Shown here: one piece after another, positions 8,778 through 17,744 of the stretch
How the letters are laid out: every line of letters starts with the position of its first letter
Position numbering within the stretch: the first letter of the stretch is position 1
DNA from: Hyphomicrobiales bacterium
Lineage (GTDB): Bacteria; Pseudomonadota; Alphaproteobacteria; Rhizobiales; Rhizobiaceae
Reading direction: 5' to 3'
DNA length: 64,000 nt
Assembly: GCA_900473185.1 (NCBI GenBank)
Contig: UCKU01000020.1
Span: 62,001-126,000 of the forward strand
The notes under the pieces: generated by a model
The model's input: the letters and a program-made list of their open reading frames with translations, nothing else
What the model was told of the DNA's origin: nothing
Database searches by the model: none
Position numbers and translations under genes: made by a program

Positions 8778-10156
8778 TGAAAAAGTTACTGTTTGCTGCT
8801 GCGTGCGTCAGCATGCTCGCGGCCGCGCCGTCTTATGCTGCGGATGAAACCACCCAGACCTTCGAAACTGGCCTTATCCCTTCGCCACATATCTTCCTGC
8901 CACAGGGCGAGGTGAAGGGCGCCGTCTTTCTGATTTCCGATGCAGCCGGCTGGGGAGACAATGAAAAGACCGAGGCAGACCGTCTGGTTTCGCAGGGTTC
9001 CGTCGTCATCGGCGTCGATTTTCCGTCCTATATGGAAGCGCTGAACCGTTATGACGTCAGTCTCAACGACGGCTGCATTTACACGGTTTCCGATATTGAG
9101 TCGCTGAGCCAGCAGGTGCAGCGCGCCGCCGGCAACAGCCCCTATCACCTGCCGATCGTTGCCGGCATCGGCGAGGGTGGCGCGCTGGCCCTTGCCATTG
9201 CCGCGCAGACACCCGATGCGACCATCGGCCAGACATTTGCCGTCGACCCGCGTGCCGGCATTCCGTTAAGCAAGGAGCTCTGCACACCGGCTACGAAGAA
9301 GGTGGTCGGCGACCGTAGCGTCTATGGGCTCACCGATGGCGCCCTGCCGGATCCGATCATTGCCACCTTCACGCCTGCGGCAGACAAGGACGGTCGCGCT
9401 CACGTGGAGGATCTGAAAAAGGCGCATGATGCGATCGAAATCCGCGACTCGTCCGATGATGCGCAGACTGTGTTTGCCGATACGCTCGACGATCTGGTGA
9501 CGGCTTCGGGTGCCTTCGACAATCCGCTCGGCCTGCCGCTTGCCATCCTCGACGCCAAGCCGAACCTCGATACGATGGCCGTGATTTATTCCGGCGACGG
9601 CGGCTGGCGCGATATCGACAAGGAAGTGGGCGGCATGCTGCAGAAGGAAGGCATTCCCGTCGTCGGCATCGACTCGCTGCGCTATTTCTGGACAGAGCGA
9701 AAGCCGCAGGAAACGGCCGACGATCTCTCGCGCATCATCGAATTCTACCGCAAGCAATGGAAGGTGAAGCACGTCCTGCTGATCGGCTATTCCTTCGGCG
9801 CGGATATCGTGCCAGCCACCTATCAGCTTCTGAAACCAGCGGAAAAGGCGGCGGTAGCGCAGATTTCGCTTCTGTCGATGTCGCACCAGGTCGATTACGT
9901 CATTTCCGTCATGGGCTGGCTCGGCCAGAAGACGGATGGGGCAGGCGGCGATCCCATCAAGGATCTCAAGGGCGCCAATCCGAAACTCGTCCAATGCATC
10001 TACGGCAAGGATGATGATGACGACGTGGCTTGCCCTGCCGTCAAGGATGTTGGCGGCGAGGTCATCGAGTTGCCGGGCGATCATCACTTTGACGAAAATT
10101 ACGATCTTCTGACGAAGACGATCATTGATGGCCTGAAGGCGCGCCTCAAAGGCTGA
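8774..10156 (+). CDS. atvA: AtvA/AcvB lysyl-PG hydrolase, periplasmic VirJ-domain protein
   Basis: A 460-residue exported protein. The signal peptide ends at about SYAADE. The C-terminal half is a VirJ-type alpha/beta-hydrolase: IYSGDGGWRDIDKE, the nucleophile elbow GYSFGAD and a late catalytic His in PGDHHFDENY. The N-terminal half is a weaker copy of the same fold, as in Agrobacterium AcvB. AcvB hydrolyses lysyl-phosphatidylglycerol, and AtvA is needed for acid tolerance and symbiosis in R. tropici. The start ATGATG overlaps the lpiA stop by four bases, so synthase and hydrolase are translationally coupled. Confidence 0.9.
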   Translation: MMKKLLFAAACVSMLAAAPSYAADETTQTFETGLIPSPHIFLPQGEVKGAVFLISDAAGWGDNEKTEADRLVSQGSVVIGVDFPSYMEALNRYDVSLNDGCIYTVSDIESLSQQVQRAAGNSPYHLPIVAGIGEGGALALAIAAQTPDATIGQTFAVDPRAGIPLSKELCTPATKKVVGDRSVYGLTDGALPDPIIATFTPAADKDGRAHVEDLKKAHDAIEIRDSSDDAQTVFADTLDDLVTASGAFDNPLGLPLAILDAKPNLDTMAVIYSGDGGWRDIDKEVGGMLQKEGIPVVGIDSLRYFWTERKPQETADDLSRIIEFYRKQWKVKHVLLIGYSFGADIVPATYQLLKPAEKAAVAQISLLSMSHQVDYVISVMGWLGQKTDGAGGDPIKDLKGANPKLVQCIYGKDDDDDVACPAVKDVGGEVIELPGDHHFDENYDLLTKTIIDGLKARLKG

Positions 10157-10171
10157 ATATTTCTGGCTCAC

Positions 10172-10216
10172 GCAATTCCGAACGCAAAAACCGCTGCGCA
10201 CTTTTGCGGGAATTGC
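10172..10216. repeat. Palindromic intergenic repeat (hairpin), rhizobial RIME-like
   Basis: An imperfect long hairpin: outer stem GCAATTCC/GGAATTGC, inner stem CGCAAAA/TTTTGCG, with a three-base bulge. It runs into the DinB-like gene's stop and fills the gap between two convergent genes, so it may also terminate both. The same sequence type recurs at 10834-10896. Confidence 0.55.
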
Positions 10217-10217
10217 T

Positions 10218-10781
10218 CTAACGCATCAGCATCTGTTCACTCCAGCCGAGGGCGGCGATCTCGCCGCCCCGAAACCGCGCATCGTCGTCGACAATGAATT
10301 CGTCGAGTTGCGGCGGAGCGACGCTGCTGCCAGCCAGCATGGCATGCACCTGTCCGCGGTGATGCGTCTGATGTTGGAAGAGGTGGCTTAGTACATCCTC
10401 CATACGTTCTCGCTGGATGCGACCATCGCGCTGAAGCTCAACGGTCGAAGCAAGCTTCTCGGGTGTCAGCCCTTCGCAGATTGCAACAAGGCGCTGGTCG
10501 ACCTTCGCCTGCTCTGCGGAGAGCGATGGGATATCGTCAAAGGGTTCTTCGATGTCGAAAGCGCTAAGGCCGAGCGTGCCGCCTTCCAGCCCATCGACAT
10601 AGAACCAGTCGACTGTGAGGATGTGGTTCAGCGTCGATTTGATCGACGGGAAAAAGCTTGTGCGCGTGGCCTCGAATTCGCCGGGCTTGAGGGTTGCGCA
10701 GGCGGCAAGAAGCCGGTTGTTCGTCAGGGCATTGTTGTAGGCGAGCTTCCGGAACATGCGGCAGGGATCGAAACTCGCCAT
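10218..10781 (-). CDS. DinB/YfiT-family four-helix metalloprotein
   Basis: A 187-residue all-helical protein of the DinB-like superfamily. The likely metal ligands are His ~47 (STLNHILTVDWFYVDG) and the HQTHHRGQ motif near residue 135, spaced as in the family. Members include thiol-dependent transferases and many unknowns, so no reaction is assigned. The start at 10781 has an AAGGAGGAG ribosome site and is preferred over one at 10802. It is isolated between two copies of a palindromic repeat. Confidence 0.85.
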   Translation of the reverse strand: MASFDPCRMFRKLAYNNALTNNRLLAACATLKPGEFEATRTSFFPSIKSTLNHILTVDWFYVDGLEGGTLGLSAFDIEEPFDDIPSLSAEQAKVDQRLVAICEGLTPEKLASTVELQRDGRIQRERMEDVLSHLFQHQTHHRGQVHAMLAGSSVAPPQLDEFIVDDDARFRGGEIAALGWSEQMLMR

Positions 10782-10796
10782 CGCGTCTCCTCCTTG

Positions 10797-10896
10797 GAGC
10801 ATTTCCGTTTATCTCCGAACCACGGAAATGCTCTATCTCTTTGTTTTCACGCAACTCTGGGCGAGAAACCGATTTCATAGTCTTGCTGGGATTGCA
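10797..10896. repeat. Composite palindromic intergenic repeat, rhizobial RIME-like
   Basis: A perfect 12-base stem (GAGCATTTCCGT at 10797-10808 with ACGGAAATGCTC at 10822-10833) is followed by a linker and a second, decayed palindrome related to the one at 10172-10216. Two palindromes joined by a linker match the general layout of Rhizobium intergenic mosaic elements; the family name is from memory and needs a search. It separates the DinB-like and Nudix genes. Confidence 0.5.
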
Positions 10897-11409
10897 CTAG
10901 TCCTTGTCGTCGAGATCGCCGTCGCGCCACACGAGATGACGGGGTGTGACAGGCAGGTTTTCAATCTCACCGGCAAGGAAATAGGGCGGAATATCGAGCG
11001 CGGTCAGGGCCTGGAATGTTGCGGGCACCCATTTGAATTCCAGATGGTTGTCACCATCCTCCACCCGATGAATGATCTCATGCGAGCGGAACGGGAAATT
11101 CTCGGGTATTTCCATGAGATAGTAGAAGCCGAGTTCGTGCCACTCGCGGCCTTCATAGTGGAAGAAGTTCTCGACGATCCAGAGCAGGCGACCGACGGTC
11201 ACCTCGACACCGAGCTCCTCCATCATCTCCCGCTTCAATGTTTCCTCCGAGGTCTCGCCAATCTCGGCCCGACCGCCGGGGATGGTCCAGAAAGGTTCGT
11301 GAACCGCGCGATGGACAAGCAGGTGCCCGTCACGAAAGCCGAGCCCGGCGATGCGGTAATTGAAGCGCTGACTGCCTGCATTGAGGCGAACGACGGTTCG
11401 CTTGGACAT
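10897..11409 (-). CDS. Nudix hydrolase
   Basis: A 170-residue Nudix protein that would cleave a nucleoside diphosphate linked to another moiety. The Nudix box spans residues ~40-62 (GGRAEIGETSEETLKREMMEE, split here as GGRAEIGET and REMMEELG), with the metal-binding REXXEE core intact. The substrate is not predictable. The start at 11409 gives the standard N-terminal strand and lies four bases after the metallophosphoesterase stop, so it belongs to the ruvB-side transcript on the minus strand. Confidence 0.88.
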   Translation of the reverse strand: MSKRTVVRLNAGSQRFNYRIAGLGFRDGHLLVHRAVHEPFWTIPGGRAEIGETSEETLKREMMEELGVEVTVGRLLWIVENFFHYEGREWHELGFYYLMEIPENFPFRSHEIIHRVEDGDNHLEFKWVPATFQALTALDIPPYFLAGEIENLPVTPRHLVWRDGDLDDKD

Positions 11410-11413
11410 GACG

Positions 11414-12316
11414 TTATCCGAGATCGATGACCACAATTTCCGGCGGAACGCCGAAGCGGATAGGCGCCATGGAGCAACCGAGCCCGCCAGAGACGATAAT
11501 ATTACGGCCGTTTTCGACGATATGGCCATAGGCATAACGATCGCCATAGCGCGAGGGCACGACCGGCGAATAGCCGAAAAGGCGGATCTGTCCGCCATGC
11601 GTATGGCCGGACAAGGTCAGCGATACCCGTTCGGGCACGCGCGGAAATATATCGGGCTCGTGGGCAAGCAAGATAACGGGCGCGTCGTCGGAAACCTGTG
11701 CAAGCGTTCCGCCGAGATCGTCGAGGCCCTGCATCCGGCTGCGGCCCCATTTCCTGCCCGGCAGGAGCGCCAGCTGGTCCTCCAGACCCGCCAGCCAAAA
11801 GCCATGCCCGTCCTTTTCCAGCCGGGTGGCACGGTTGCTATAGACGGGGATGCCCGCTTCGGCCAAAGCTCTATGCCCGAAAGTATCGCCTCCGCCATTC
11901 TTCTGTGCGGTCCTGTCTTCCCACCAATCATGGTTGCCCATGATCGCATGGACGCCGAGCGGGGCCTTGAGCGTAGCCAGCGCCTTCGACCATTCACTGG
12001 AATGGACATAGCTTGTCACCATGTTCATTCCGGCCGCGTAATCGCCAAGCAGGAGCGTGATATCGCCCCCCAGTTCGTTGGCGTGGGCGCAGATCGAGGC
12101 GATGCGGGCTGCGGACATCCAAGGTTCGCAGGCGTGGAGATCAGCAAGTGCGACAAGCCGCAGCTTCAGGCCGGGCGTCCACCCAGGTGGGGTCAGCGCG
12201 TAACGGGAAATCGCAGGCCGGGCGAGTGGTTCATAGGCGAAGGCATATCCGCCGAGTGCCGTGAGGCCGGCAAAGCTGCCGCCCATGAGTTTGAAAAAGC
12301 TGCGCCGGCTGATCAA
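11414..12316 (-). CDS. Metallophosphoesterase with Tat-like signal (YkuE/YaeI type)
   Basis: A 300-residue calcineurin-fold phosphoesterase. The N-terminus MISRRSFFKLMGG is a twin-arginine-type signal, so the enzyme is likely periplasmic or membrane-attached. The dimetal motifs are present: ALADLHACEP (D-x-H), LLGDYAAG (GD), IMGNHDWW (GNHD) and SGHTHGGQIRLFG. YkuE/YaeI homologues act on UDP-diacylglucosamine or similar pyrophosphates. It starts with TTG directly after the ruvB stop, with GGGAGGACG upstream. Confidence 0.88.
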   Translation of the reverse strand: MISRRSFFKLMGGSFAGLTALGGYAFAYEPLARPAISRYALTPPGWTPGLKLRLVALADLHACEPWMSAARIASICAHANELGGDITLLLGDYAAGMNMVTSYVHSSEWSKALATLKAPLGVHAIMGNHDWWEDRTAQKNGGGDTFGHRALAEAGIPVYSNRATRLEKDGHGFWLAGLEDQLALLPGRKWGRSRMQGLDDLGGTLAQVSDDAPVILLAHEPDIFPRVPERVSLTLSGHTHGGQIRLFGYSPVVPSRYGDRYAYGHIVENGRNIIVSGGLGCSMAPIRFGVPPEIVVIDLG

Positions 12317-13354
12317 TCAATCGTCCTCCCGGAACAACCCGAACTGAGCAGCCTCCATATCCTTCGGCGGCTGCATGCCGAGATGTTTCCATGCGATTGC
12401 GGTCAGAACGCGGCCGCGCGGCGTGCGCTGAATAAAACCCTGCTGGATCATATAGGGCTCGATGATGTCTTCGATCGCATCGCGCGGCTCGGAGAGGCCG
12501 GCGGCGATGGTTTCGATGCCGACCGGGCCGCCGCCGAAATTGACGGCGATCATGTTGAGGTAGCGTTTGTCGAGCTGATCGAGGCCCATATTGTCGACCA
12601 GAAGGCGGGTCAGCGCCTCGTCGGCGATCTCGCGGGTGACGGCTTCGGCTCTTGCAACTTCGGCAAAGTCGCGCACACGGCGCAGCAGACGGCCAGCAAT
12701 GCGCGGTGTGCCGCGGGCGCGCCGCGCGATCTCGCGGGCGCCGTCATCTGTCATGCCAAGGCCCATCAGGCGGGCGCCGCGGCGGACGATCAGTTCCAGT
12801 TCCTCCACCGTATAGAAGGAGAGGCGCACCGGAATGCCGAAACGGTCGCGCAGCGGTGTGGTCAGCAGGCCGAGGCGGGTGGTGGCGGCAACAAGCGTGA
12901 ATTTCGACAAGTCGATCTTCACCGAGCGGGCGGCAGGGCCCTCGCCGATGATAAGGTCGAGCTGGAAATCCTCCATGGCCGGATAGAGGATTTCCTCGAC
13001 TGCCGGGTTGAGGCGATGGATCTCGTCGATGAAGAGAACGTCGCGCTCTTCGAGATTGGTCAGCAGAGCGGCCAGATCGCCGGCTTTTGCGATGACCGGG
13101 CCGGAGGTCGAGCGGAAATTGACGCCGAGCTCTTTTGCCATGATCTGCGCCAATGTCGTCTTGCCAAGGCCGGGCGGGCCGACGAAGAGAACGTGGTCCA
13201 GCGCCTCGCCGCGGTTTTTGGCCGCTTCGATGAAGATCTTGAGATTGGCGCGCGCCTCCGCCTGGCCGGTGAACTCGTCCAGAGACTGCGGGCGCAGCGT
13301 GGTGTCCAAGTCTTCGCCACGCTTTTCCGGCGTTATCAGACGGGCATCAGTCAT
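12317..13354 (-). CDS. ruvB: Holliday junction branch migration ATPase RuvB
   Basis: A 345-residue AAA+ motor that drives branch migration with RuvA. Walker A is GPPGLGKTTLAQIM (residue ~60), Walker B LFIDEIHRL, sensor ATTRLGLLTTPLRDRFG with the arginine finger, and a C-terminal winged helix ending in RTPRGRVLT. Length is normal. It is the third gene of a ruvC-ruvA-ruvB minus-strand operon, followed without a gap by the metallophosphoesterase gene. Confidence 0.98.
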   Translation of the reverse strand: MTDARLITPEKRGEDLDTTLRPQSLDEFTGQAEARANLKIFIEAAKNRGEALDHVLFVGPPGLGKTTLAQIMAKELGVNFRSTSGPVIAKAGDLAALLTNLEERDVLFIDEIHRLNPAVEEILYPAMEDFQLDLIIGEGPAARSVKIDLSKFTLVAATTRLGLLTTPLRDRFGIPVRLSFYTVEELELIVRRGARLMGLGMTDDGAREIARRARGTPRIAGRLLRRVRDFAEVARAEAVTREIADEALTRLLVDNMGLDQLDKRYLNMIAVNFGGGPVGIETIAAGLSEPRDAIEDIIEPYMIQQGFIQRTPRGRVLTAIAWKHLGMQPPKDMEAAQFGLFREDD

Positions 13355-13424
13355 TGGGTATTTCCGTTAGAAGCTTGCTCAAGTCCATACACCAAGCGGC
13401 CTGCATTGACACCCCGCGGGGCCA

Positions 13425-14039
13425 TCAGCGTGAGAGTTCCCGCAGACCAAGGCGGATCAGCTTGGCGCTGTCCGCATCTTCGCCGGCCGTCTTCATGGCG
13501 GCAGCAACCGCATTGGCCGCCTGATCACGCGAATAGCCGAGATTGGTCAAGGCCGAAACGGCGTCGGCAACGGGGGCTGCGGCCACGCCTTCGCCGATCT
13601 CCTGCTTGAGGCCGATATTGATCGCCTCGCCGGCAAAGGCGGGCGCCTTGTTCTTGAGCTCGGTGACGATACGGATCGCGACCTTGGGACCGACGCCCTG
13701 AGCGCGCGAGACAGCGGTCTTGTCCTGCAGGGCGATGGCATTGGCAAGCTCAGGCGGAGTGAGCGTCGAAAGCACGGCGAGCGCCACTTTCGCGCCGACG
13801 CCCTGCACGCTCTGCAGCAGGTTGAACCATTCACGTTCGAGCTGCGTCTGGAAGCCGAAGAGCTTCAGCTGGTCCTCACGCACATAGGTCTCGATAAAGA
13901 GCACGCAAGCCTCCCCGACGGAACCTAGCTTCGAGAGCGTGCGCGCCGAGCAAAAGGCGACGTAGCAAACGCCGTGCACATCCACGAGCACGTAGTCATC
14001 GCCGATCTCATCAATTGTGCCTTTGAGCTTGCCGATCAT
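13425..14039 (-). CDS. ruvA: Holliday junction DNA helicase subunit RuvA
   Basis: A 204-residue junction-binding protein. The OB-fold N-terminus starts MIGKLKGTIDEIG, followed by helix-hairpin-helix motifs in LQSVQGVGAKVALAVLS and AQGVGPKVAIRIVTELK, and a C-terminal RuvB-binding domain with NLGYSRDQAANAV. It lies 12 bases after ruvC and 70 before ruvB on the same strand. Confidence 0.98.
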   Translation of the reverse strand: MIGKLKGTIDEIGDDYVLVDVHGVCYVAFCSARTLSKLGSVGEACVLFIETYVREDQLKLFGFQTQLEREWFNLLQSVQGVGAKVALAVLSTLTPPELANAIALQDKTAVSRAQGVGPKVAIRIVTELKNKAPAFAGEAINIGLKQEIGEGVAAAPVADAVSALTNLGYSRDQAANAVAAAMKTAGEDADSAKLIRLGLRELSR

Positions 14040-14051
14040 GATCTTGTTCCG

Positions 14052-14579
14052 TCAGGGGTGGGTTTGGTGAGCGCCGGCGATTGCCTGCCGCATGCGGTTT
14101 GCGCCACGGTGATGAGCATGGCAGATGGCGATCGCCAACGCGTCGGCGGCGTCGTCGCCTTTGAACTCTGCTTTCGGCATCAGGATCTTCAGCATCATGT
14201 GGATCTGCTTCTTTTCGCCGTGGCCGACGCCGATGACGGTCTTCTTTACAGCGTTTGGCGCATATTCCGATACCGGCAAACCCGCCCGGGCCGGCACGAG
14301 CATGGCGATGCCACGGGCTTGGCCGAGCTTCAGCGTAGCGACCGCGTCCTTGTTGACGAAGGTCTGTTCGACGGCGGCTTCCTCCGGTTTGTAGGAATGG
14401 ACCACATCAGCAAGACCGTCATGCAGCTGGCAGAGGCGCGAGGCGAGATCCATGTCGCCATCCGAGGTGACGGTTCCCGAGGCAACGAAGCGCAGCGAAT
14501 TGCCGTGCGTATCGATGATGCCCCATCCCGTGCGGCGAAGGCCGGGATCGATACCGATAATGCGAATCGTGTTTTGCAT
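14052..14579 (-). CDS. ruvC: Crossover junction endonuclease RuvC
   Basis: A 175-residue Holliday junction resolvase. The catalytic acidic residues are visible in IGIDPGLRRTGWG, in AVEQTFVNKD and in DAADALAIAICH. It is the first gene of the ruvCAB transcript. A site close to the alphaproteobacterial LexA box lies 44 bases upstream, consistent with SOS control. Confidence 0.98.
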   Translation of the reverse strand: MQNTIRIIGIDPGLRRTGWGIIDTHGNSLRFVASGTVTSDGDMDLASRLCQLHDGLADVVHSYKPEEAAVEQTFVNKDAVATLKLGQARGIAMLVPARAGLPVSEYAPNAVKKTVIGVGHGEKKQIHMMLKILMPKAEFKGDDAADALAIAICHAHHRGANRMRQAIAGAHQTHP

Positions 14580-14622
14580 GGCTCACCCTATAGCGATGGT
14601 GAAATAAGTGCCATCGATATGT

Positions 14623-14637
14623 GAACAAAACAAAAAC
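14623..14637. promoter_or_regulatory. LexA-like (SOS) box upstream of ruvC
   Basis: On the plus strand the site reads GAAC-N7-AAAC; the alphaproteobacterial LexA consensus is GAAC-N7-GAAC (GTTC-N7-GTTC), so it differs in one position. It lies 44 bases before the ruvC start. An overlapping perfect palindrome, CAAAAACA-N5-TGTTTTTG (14631-14651), follows it. Confidence 0.45.
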
Positions 14638-14827
14638 ATGCCTTGTTTTTGCGGGGCCGCATTTACCGCGAATTAAACCGAATGCCTGAATTCTAATCCA
14701 TCAAATGTGAGAGGAGCCGGCTTTCGCAAAGCTTAAGGCTTCCGATGTTCTGTTTGCAGTTCAACCGGTGGGTGACGTCTTCATGACTCCACTCGCCGGC
14801 GGTGCCGTTCCGGAAGGGTTCGTTTTC

Positions 14828-17143
14828 ATGGCTCAGAGATTTCAGTCCCTGTCCTTCAAGGTGATAGCCACCTTCATCCTGCTGACCACGCTTTCGGTTG
14901 CGGTGATCAATATCCTCGCCTATTTCGCCAGCAGCCGCGTTTCCGACGAGCAGGCGCTGAAGGCCAAGGAGAGCGTGCTGATCTTCCGCGGCGACATGCT
15001 GCAGGACCAACTCGAGCAGCTTGAGAACCAGGCAACCTCGATTGCGCGTATCGAAGCGCTGCAGATGTCGATTACCAACCTGAAGAGCGGTTGGAAGACG
15101 ATGGAGAAGAGCTCCGGCGATGCACGTGGAGAGCTGAAGAAGGTCTTCATCACGAACAATCCAAACCCGGCCGACCAGCGCGAGAAGCTCGCAAAGCCGG
15201 AGGGCCCGAGCGGTTTCTATTATTCGAGCCATGAGAAGACGCAGGGCGAAGTGGCGCGCGATCTCGCCGATACCGCCTTCAGCGACCTCCTGATCGTCGA
15301 TCTCGACGGCACCGTCCTTTATTCCTACAAGAAGAATGACGACTTCGCCGAGAACCTGAAGTCGGATGCCTGGAAATCGACCGGCGCGGGCATCGCCTAT
15401 GCCAAGGCGATCGAAAATACCGCCAAGGCGACCGACGATTCCGCGCCGACGGCCTTCTCCGGCCTGCGTGTCGATGCCGGAAGCGGCAAGTCGGCGATCT
15501 TCTATGCCGTGCCGATCGTCAAGCTCGGCCAGGCGAAGGGGCTGATGCTGTTCAAGGTGCGCGACGATGTCGTTACCAGCATTCTTGCAAAGGGTATCGT
15601 GTCCGGCAGCACGGCAAAGGCGGCCATCATTTCGGCAGACGGCTCGGCCGTTGGTCTCAATGCATCCGGCCAGCTTGCGACGCTCGATACTGCGCCGTTC
15701 ACCTTCATCAAGGATGCGCTTGCGAGCTCGGCAATGACGGTTGCGGATTTCGATCGCGCCGACGGCGCGGCACGCGCCTATGTGCGTGGCATCGATTATC
15801 GCGGCGACCGTTTCCTCGTCGTTGAAAGCGTGCTGCTCAGCGAATTGAATTCCGGCTCCATCGAGGTCGCTACATTGCTGACCTCGATCGGCATCGGCGT
15901 TCTCGTCATCATGGCGGTCGCCACGGGGCTCATCACCAACTTCCTGTTCTCGCCGCTTGCCCGTCTTGCCGGCGTGACCCGCGAAGTCGCAGACGGCAAG
16001 CTCGACATCGAGATCGGCAGCCAGAACCGCAAGGATGAGATCGGCACGATGGCGAAAGCGCTTGCTCGCTTCAAGCTGTCGCTGATCGAAGGCCGCGAGC
16101 TTGAAGCTGCGAGCGAGCAAACGCGCATGCTGGCTGAAGGCGAGCGCCAGCAGAATCTGGCTCAGCGCGAGGCGGAGGCCCGCAGCCTGCAGGACGTGGT
16201 CACGGCACTCGACGAGGGGCTTCATCATCTGGCGAGCGGCGATCTGGCCTACCAGATCGAAGCCCGCTTCCCGAGCGAGCTCGAAAGCCTGCGTGTGAAC
16301 TTCAACGAGGCACTGGCCACGCTCAACGAAACGATGACGGCGATCGGCGGCAACTCCATGGCCGTCCGGGCTGGCTCCGAAGAGATGCGGACTGGTGCCG
16401 ATGAACTGGCCGGCCGCACCGAGCGGCAGGCAAGCTCGATCACCGAGACGGCCAACGCGATCAGCGCCATCACCCAGTCGGTGCGCGTGCAGATCGAGCG
16501 CGCCGAACAGGCTGCGCGCATCGCCCGCGACGCCAAGAAGGAGACTGTCGGCTCCAGCCAGATCATGCGCGAGACAATCGCGGCGATGGAAGCGATCCAG
16601 GCGTCTTCACGGCAGATCAACACCATCATTTCCGTCATCGACGATATCGCCTTCCAGACCAACCTGCTGGCACTGAATGCCGGCGTCGAGGCGGCACGTG
16701 CCGGTGAAAGCGGCAAGGGTTTTGCGGTCGTCGCCATGGAGGTACGCGAACTGGCGCAGCGGTCTTCGAGCGCTGCCAAGGAAATCTCCAGCCTGTTGCA
16801 AAAATCCACGCATGAGGTGGAAAGCGGCGTGGCGCTCGTTGAAAGGGCTGGGACTGCGCTGACCGGCATCGGTGGCCATGTTGAAGCCATCAACGGCCAG
16901 ATCAACGAGATCATGGAATCCACCCGTGAAGAGGCCGACACCCTGCGGCAGATCAACAGCTCAGTCGCCGAGCTCGATTCCATGACGCAGCAGAATGCGG
17001 CGATGGTTGAGGAGACGACGGCTGCAATCCACCGCCTGGCAACCGAAGCTGTGGAGATGGACCGCCAGCTCGGCAACTTTACCCTTGCCGAAGGACATCA
17101 GCAGCACAGCACCGACCTGCATCTGCTGCGCAAACGGGCCTGA
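14828..17143 (+). CDS. Methyl-accepting chemotaxis protein
   Basis: A 771-residue transmembrane chemoreceptor. A first membrane helix (residues ~10-32), a ~320-residue periplasmic sensor region that looks like a double-Cache domain (IVDLDGTVLYSYKKND), a second helix (~345-370), a HAMP domain and a second HAMP-like segment (ALDEGLHHLASGDLAYQIEA) precede the cytoplasmic coiled coil. The hairpin tip DIAFQTNLLALNAGVEAARA is canonical. It would signal to CheA; the ligand is unknown. GGAAGGG precedes 14828; an in-frame start at 14768 has no clear site. A GNAT gene follows after seven bases. Confidence 0.93.
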   Translation: MAQRFQSLSFKVIATFILLTTLSVAVINILAYFASSRVSDEQALKAKESVLIFRGDMLQDQLEQLENQATSIARIEALQMSITNLKSGWKTMEKSSGDARGELKKVFITNNPNPADQREKLAKPEGPSGFYYSSHEKTQGEVARDLADTAFSDLLIVDLDGTVLYSYKKNDDFAENLKSDAWKSTGAGIAYAKAIENTAKATDDSAPTAFSGLRVDAGSGKSAIFYAVPIVKLGQAKGLMLFKVRDDVVTSILAKGIVSGSTAKAAIISADGSAVGLNASGQLATLDTAPFTFIKDALASSAMTVADFDRADGAARAYVRGIDYRGDRFLVVESVLLSELNSGSIEVATLLTSIGIGVLVIMAVATGLITNFLFSPLARLAGVTREVADGKLDIEIGSQNRKDEIGTMAKALARFKLSLIEGRELEAASEQTRMLAEGERQQNLAQREAEARSLQDVVTALDEGLHHLASGDLAYQIEARFPSELESLRVNFNEALATLNETMTAIGGNSMAVRAGSEEMRTGADELAGRTERQASSITETANAISAITQSVRVQIERAEQAARIARDAKKETVGSSQIMRETIAAMEAIQASSRQINTIISVIDDIAFQTNLLALNAGVEAARAGESGKGFAVVAMEVRELAQRSSSAAKEISSLLQKSTHEVESGVALVERAGTALTGIGGHVEAINGQINEIMESTREEADTLRQINSSVAELDSMTQQNAAMVEETTAAIHRLATEAVEMDRQLGNFTLAEGHQQHSTDLHLLRKRA

Positions 17144-17150
17144 TCGCATC

Positions 17151-17645
17151 ATGCTGATCCGGTTCGAAAAGCCCGAGGATGCGGATGCCATTCACGAGCT
17201 GACGCGGGTGGCGTTCGAGCCGATGCCTTACAGCAACAATACCGAAGCGCGGATCGTCAGGGATCTTCGCGCGTCGGGTGATTTGACACTATCTCTCGTC
17301 GCGGAAGAGGCCGGGGAGATTCTCGGCCATGTTGCTTTCTCGCCGATCACGATCGGTGACATCGAGGATGGATGGTATGGGCTCGGGCCGATTTCGGTAA
17401 AGCCGGGGCGGCAGCGGCAGGGGGTCGGCAGAGAGCTGATCCTGAAAGGGCTCGACCTGCTGAGAGAGCGTGATGCGACCGGCTGCGCGCTGATCGGCAA
17501 TCCCGCAGTCTATCGCGGTGTCGGCTTCGAGAGCGATGGAAAGTTGACCTATGGCGATCTTGATACGCGCTATGTCCAGCGGATTGTCTTCAAGGGATCG
17601 CCACCATCAGGTGAGCTGAAATTCTCGCCGGCTTTCGACGAATGA
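17151..17645 (+). CDS. GNAT-family N-acetyltransferase
   Basis: A 164-residue predicted acyl-CoA-dependent acetyltransferase. The acetyl-CoA loop is in GLGPISVKPGRQRQGVGREL (Q/RxxGxG/A at ~87-92), and IGNPAVYRGVGFES is the typical C-terminal motif of the YhbS-like group. The acceptor is unknown. The start at 17151, seven bases after the chemoreceptor stop, begins the fold directly with MLIRFEKPEDADAI; the longer frame into the receptor gene is ignored. Confidence 0.88.
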   Translation: MLIRFEKPEDADAIHELTRVAFEPMPYSNNTEARIVRDLRASGDLTLSLVAEEAGEILGHVAFSPITIGDIEDGWYGLGPISVKPGRQRQGVGRELILKGLDLLRERDATGCALIGNPAVYRGVGFESDGKLTYGDLDTRYVQRIVFKGSPPSGELKFSPAFDE

Positions 17646-17744
17646 CGGTTAGTTTTCGCGGCAGCTTTTATTGGCGCCGCGATTTGGAATAGAGCCACGG
17701 CGAACCTACATAGACCGCACCCCATCTTTGTGCGGCAGGTTTCC

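Noticed and set aside
11381..13609. 742-codon plus-strand frame
   Set aside because: It runs antisense through nudix, metallophosphoesterase and ruvB, which all have full family motifs. The frame is open because of high GC and its translation is rich in Arg, Ala and Gln with no domain.
14693..16228. 511-codon minus-strand frame
   Set aside because: Antisense of the chemoreceptor; no motifs.
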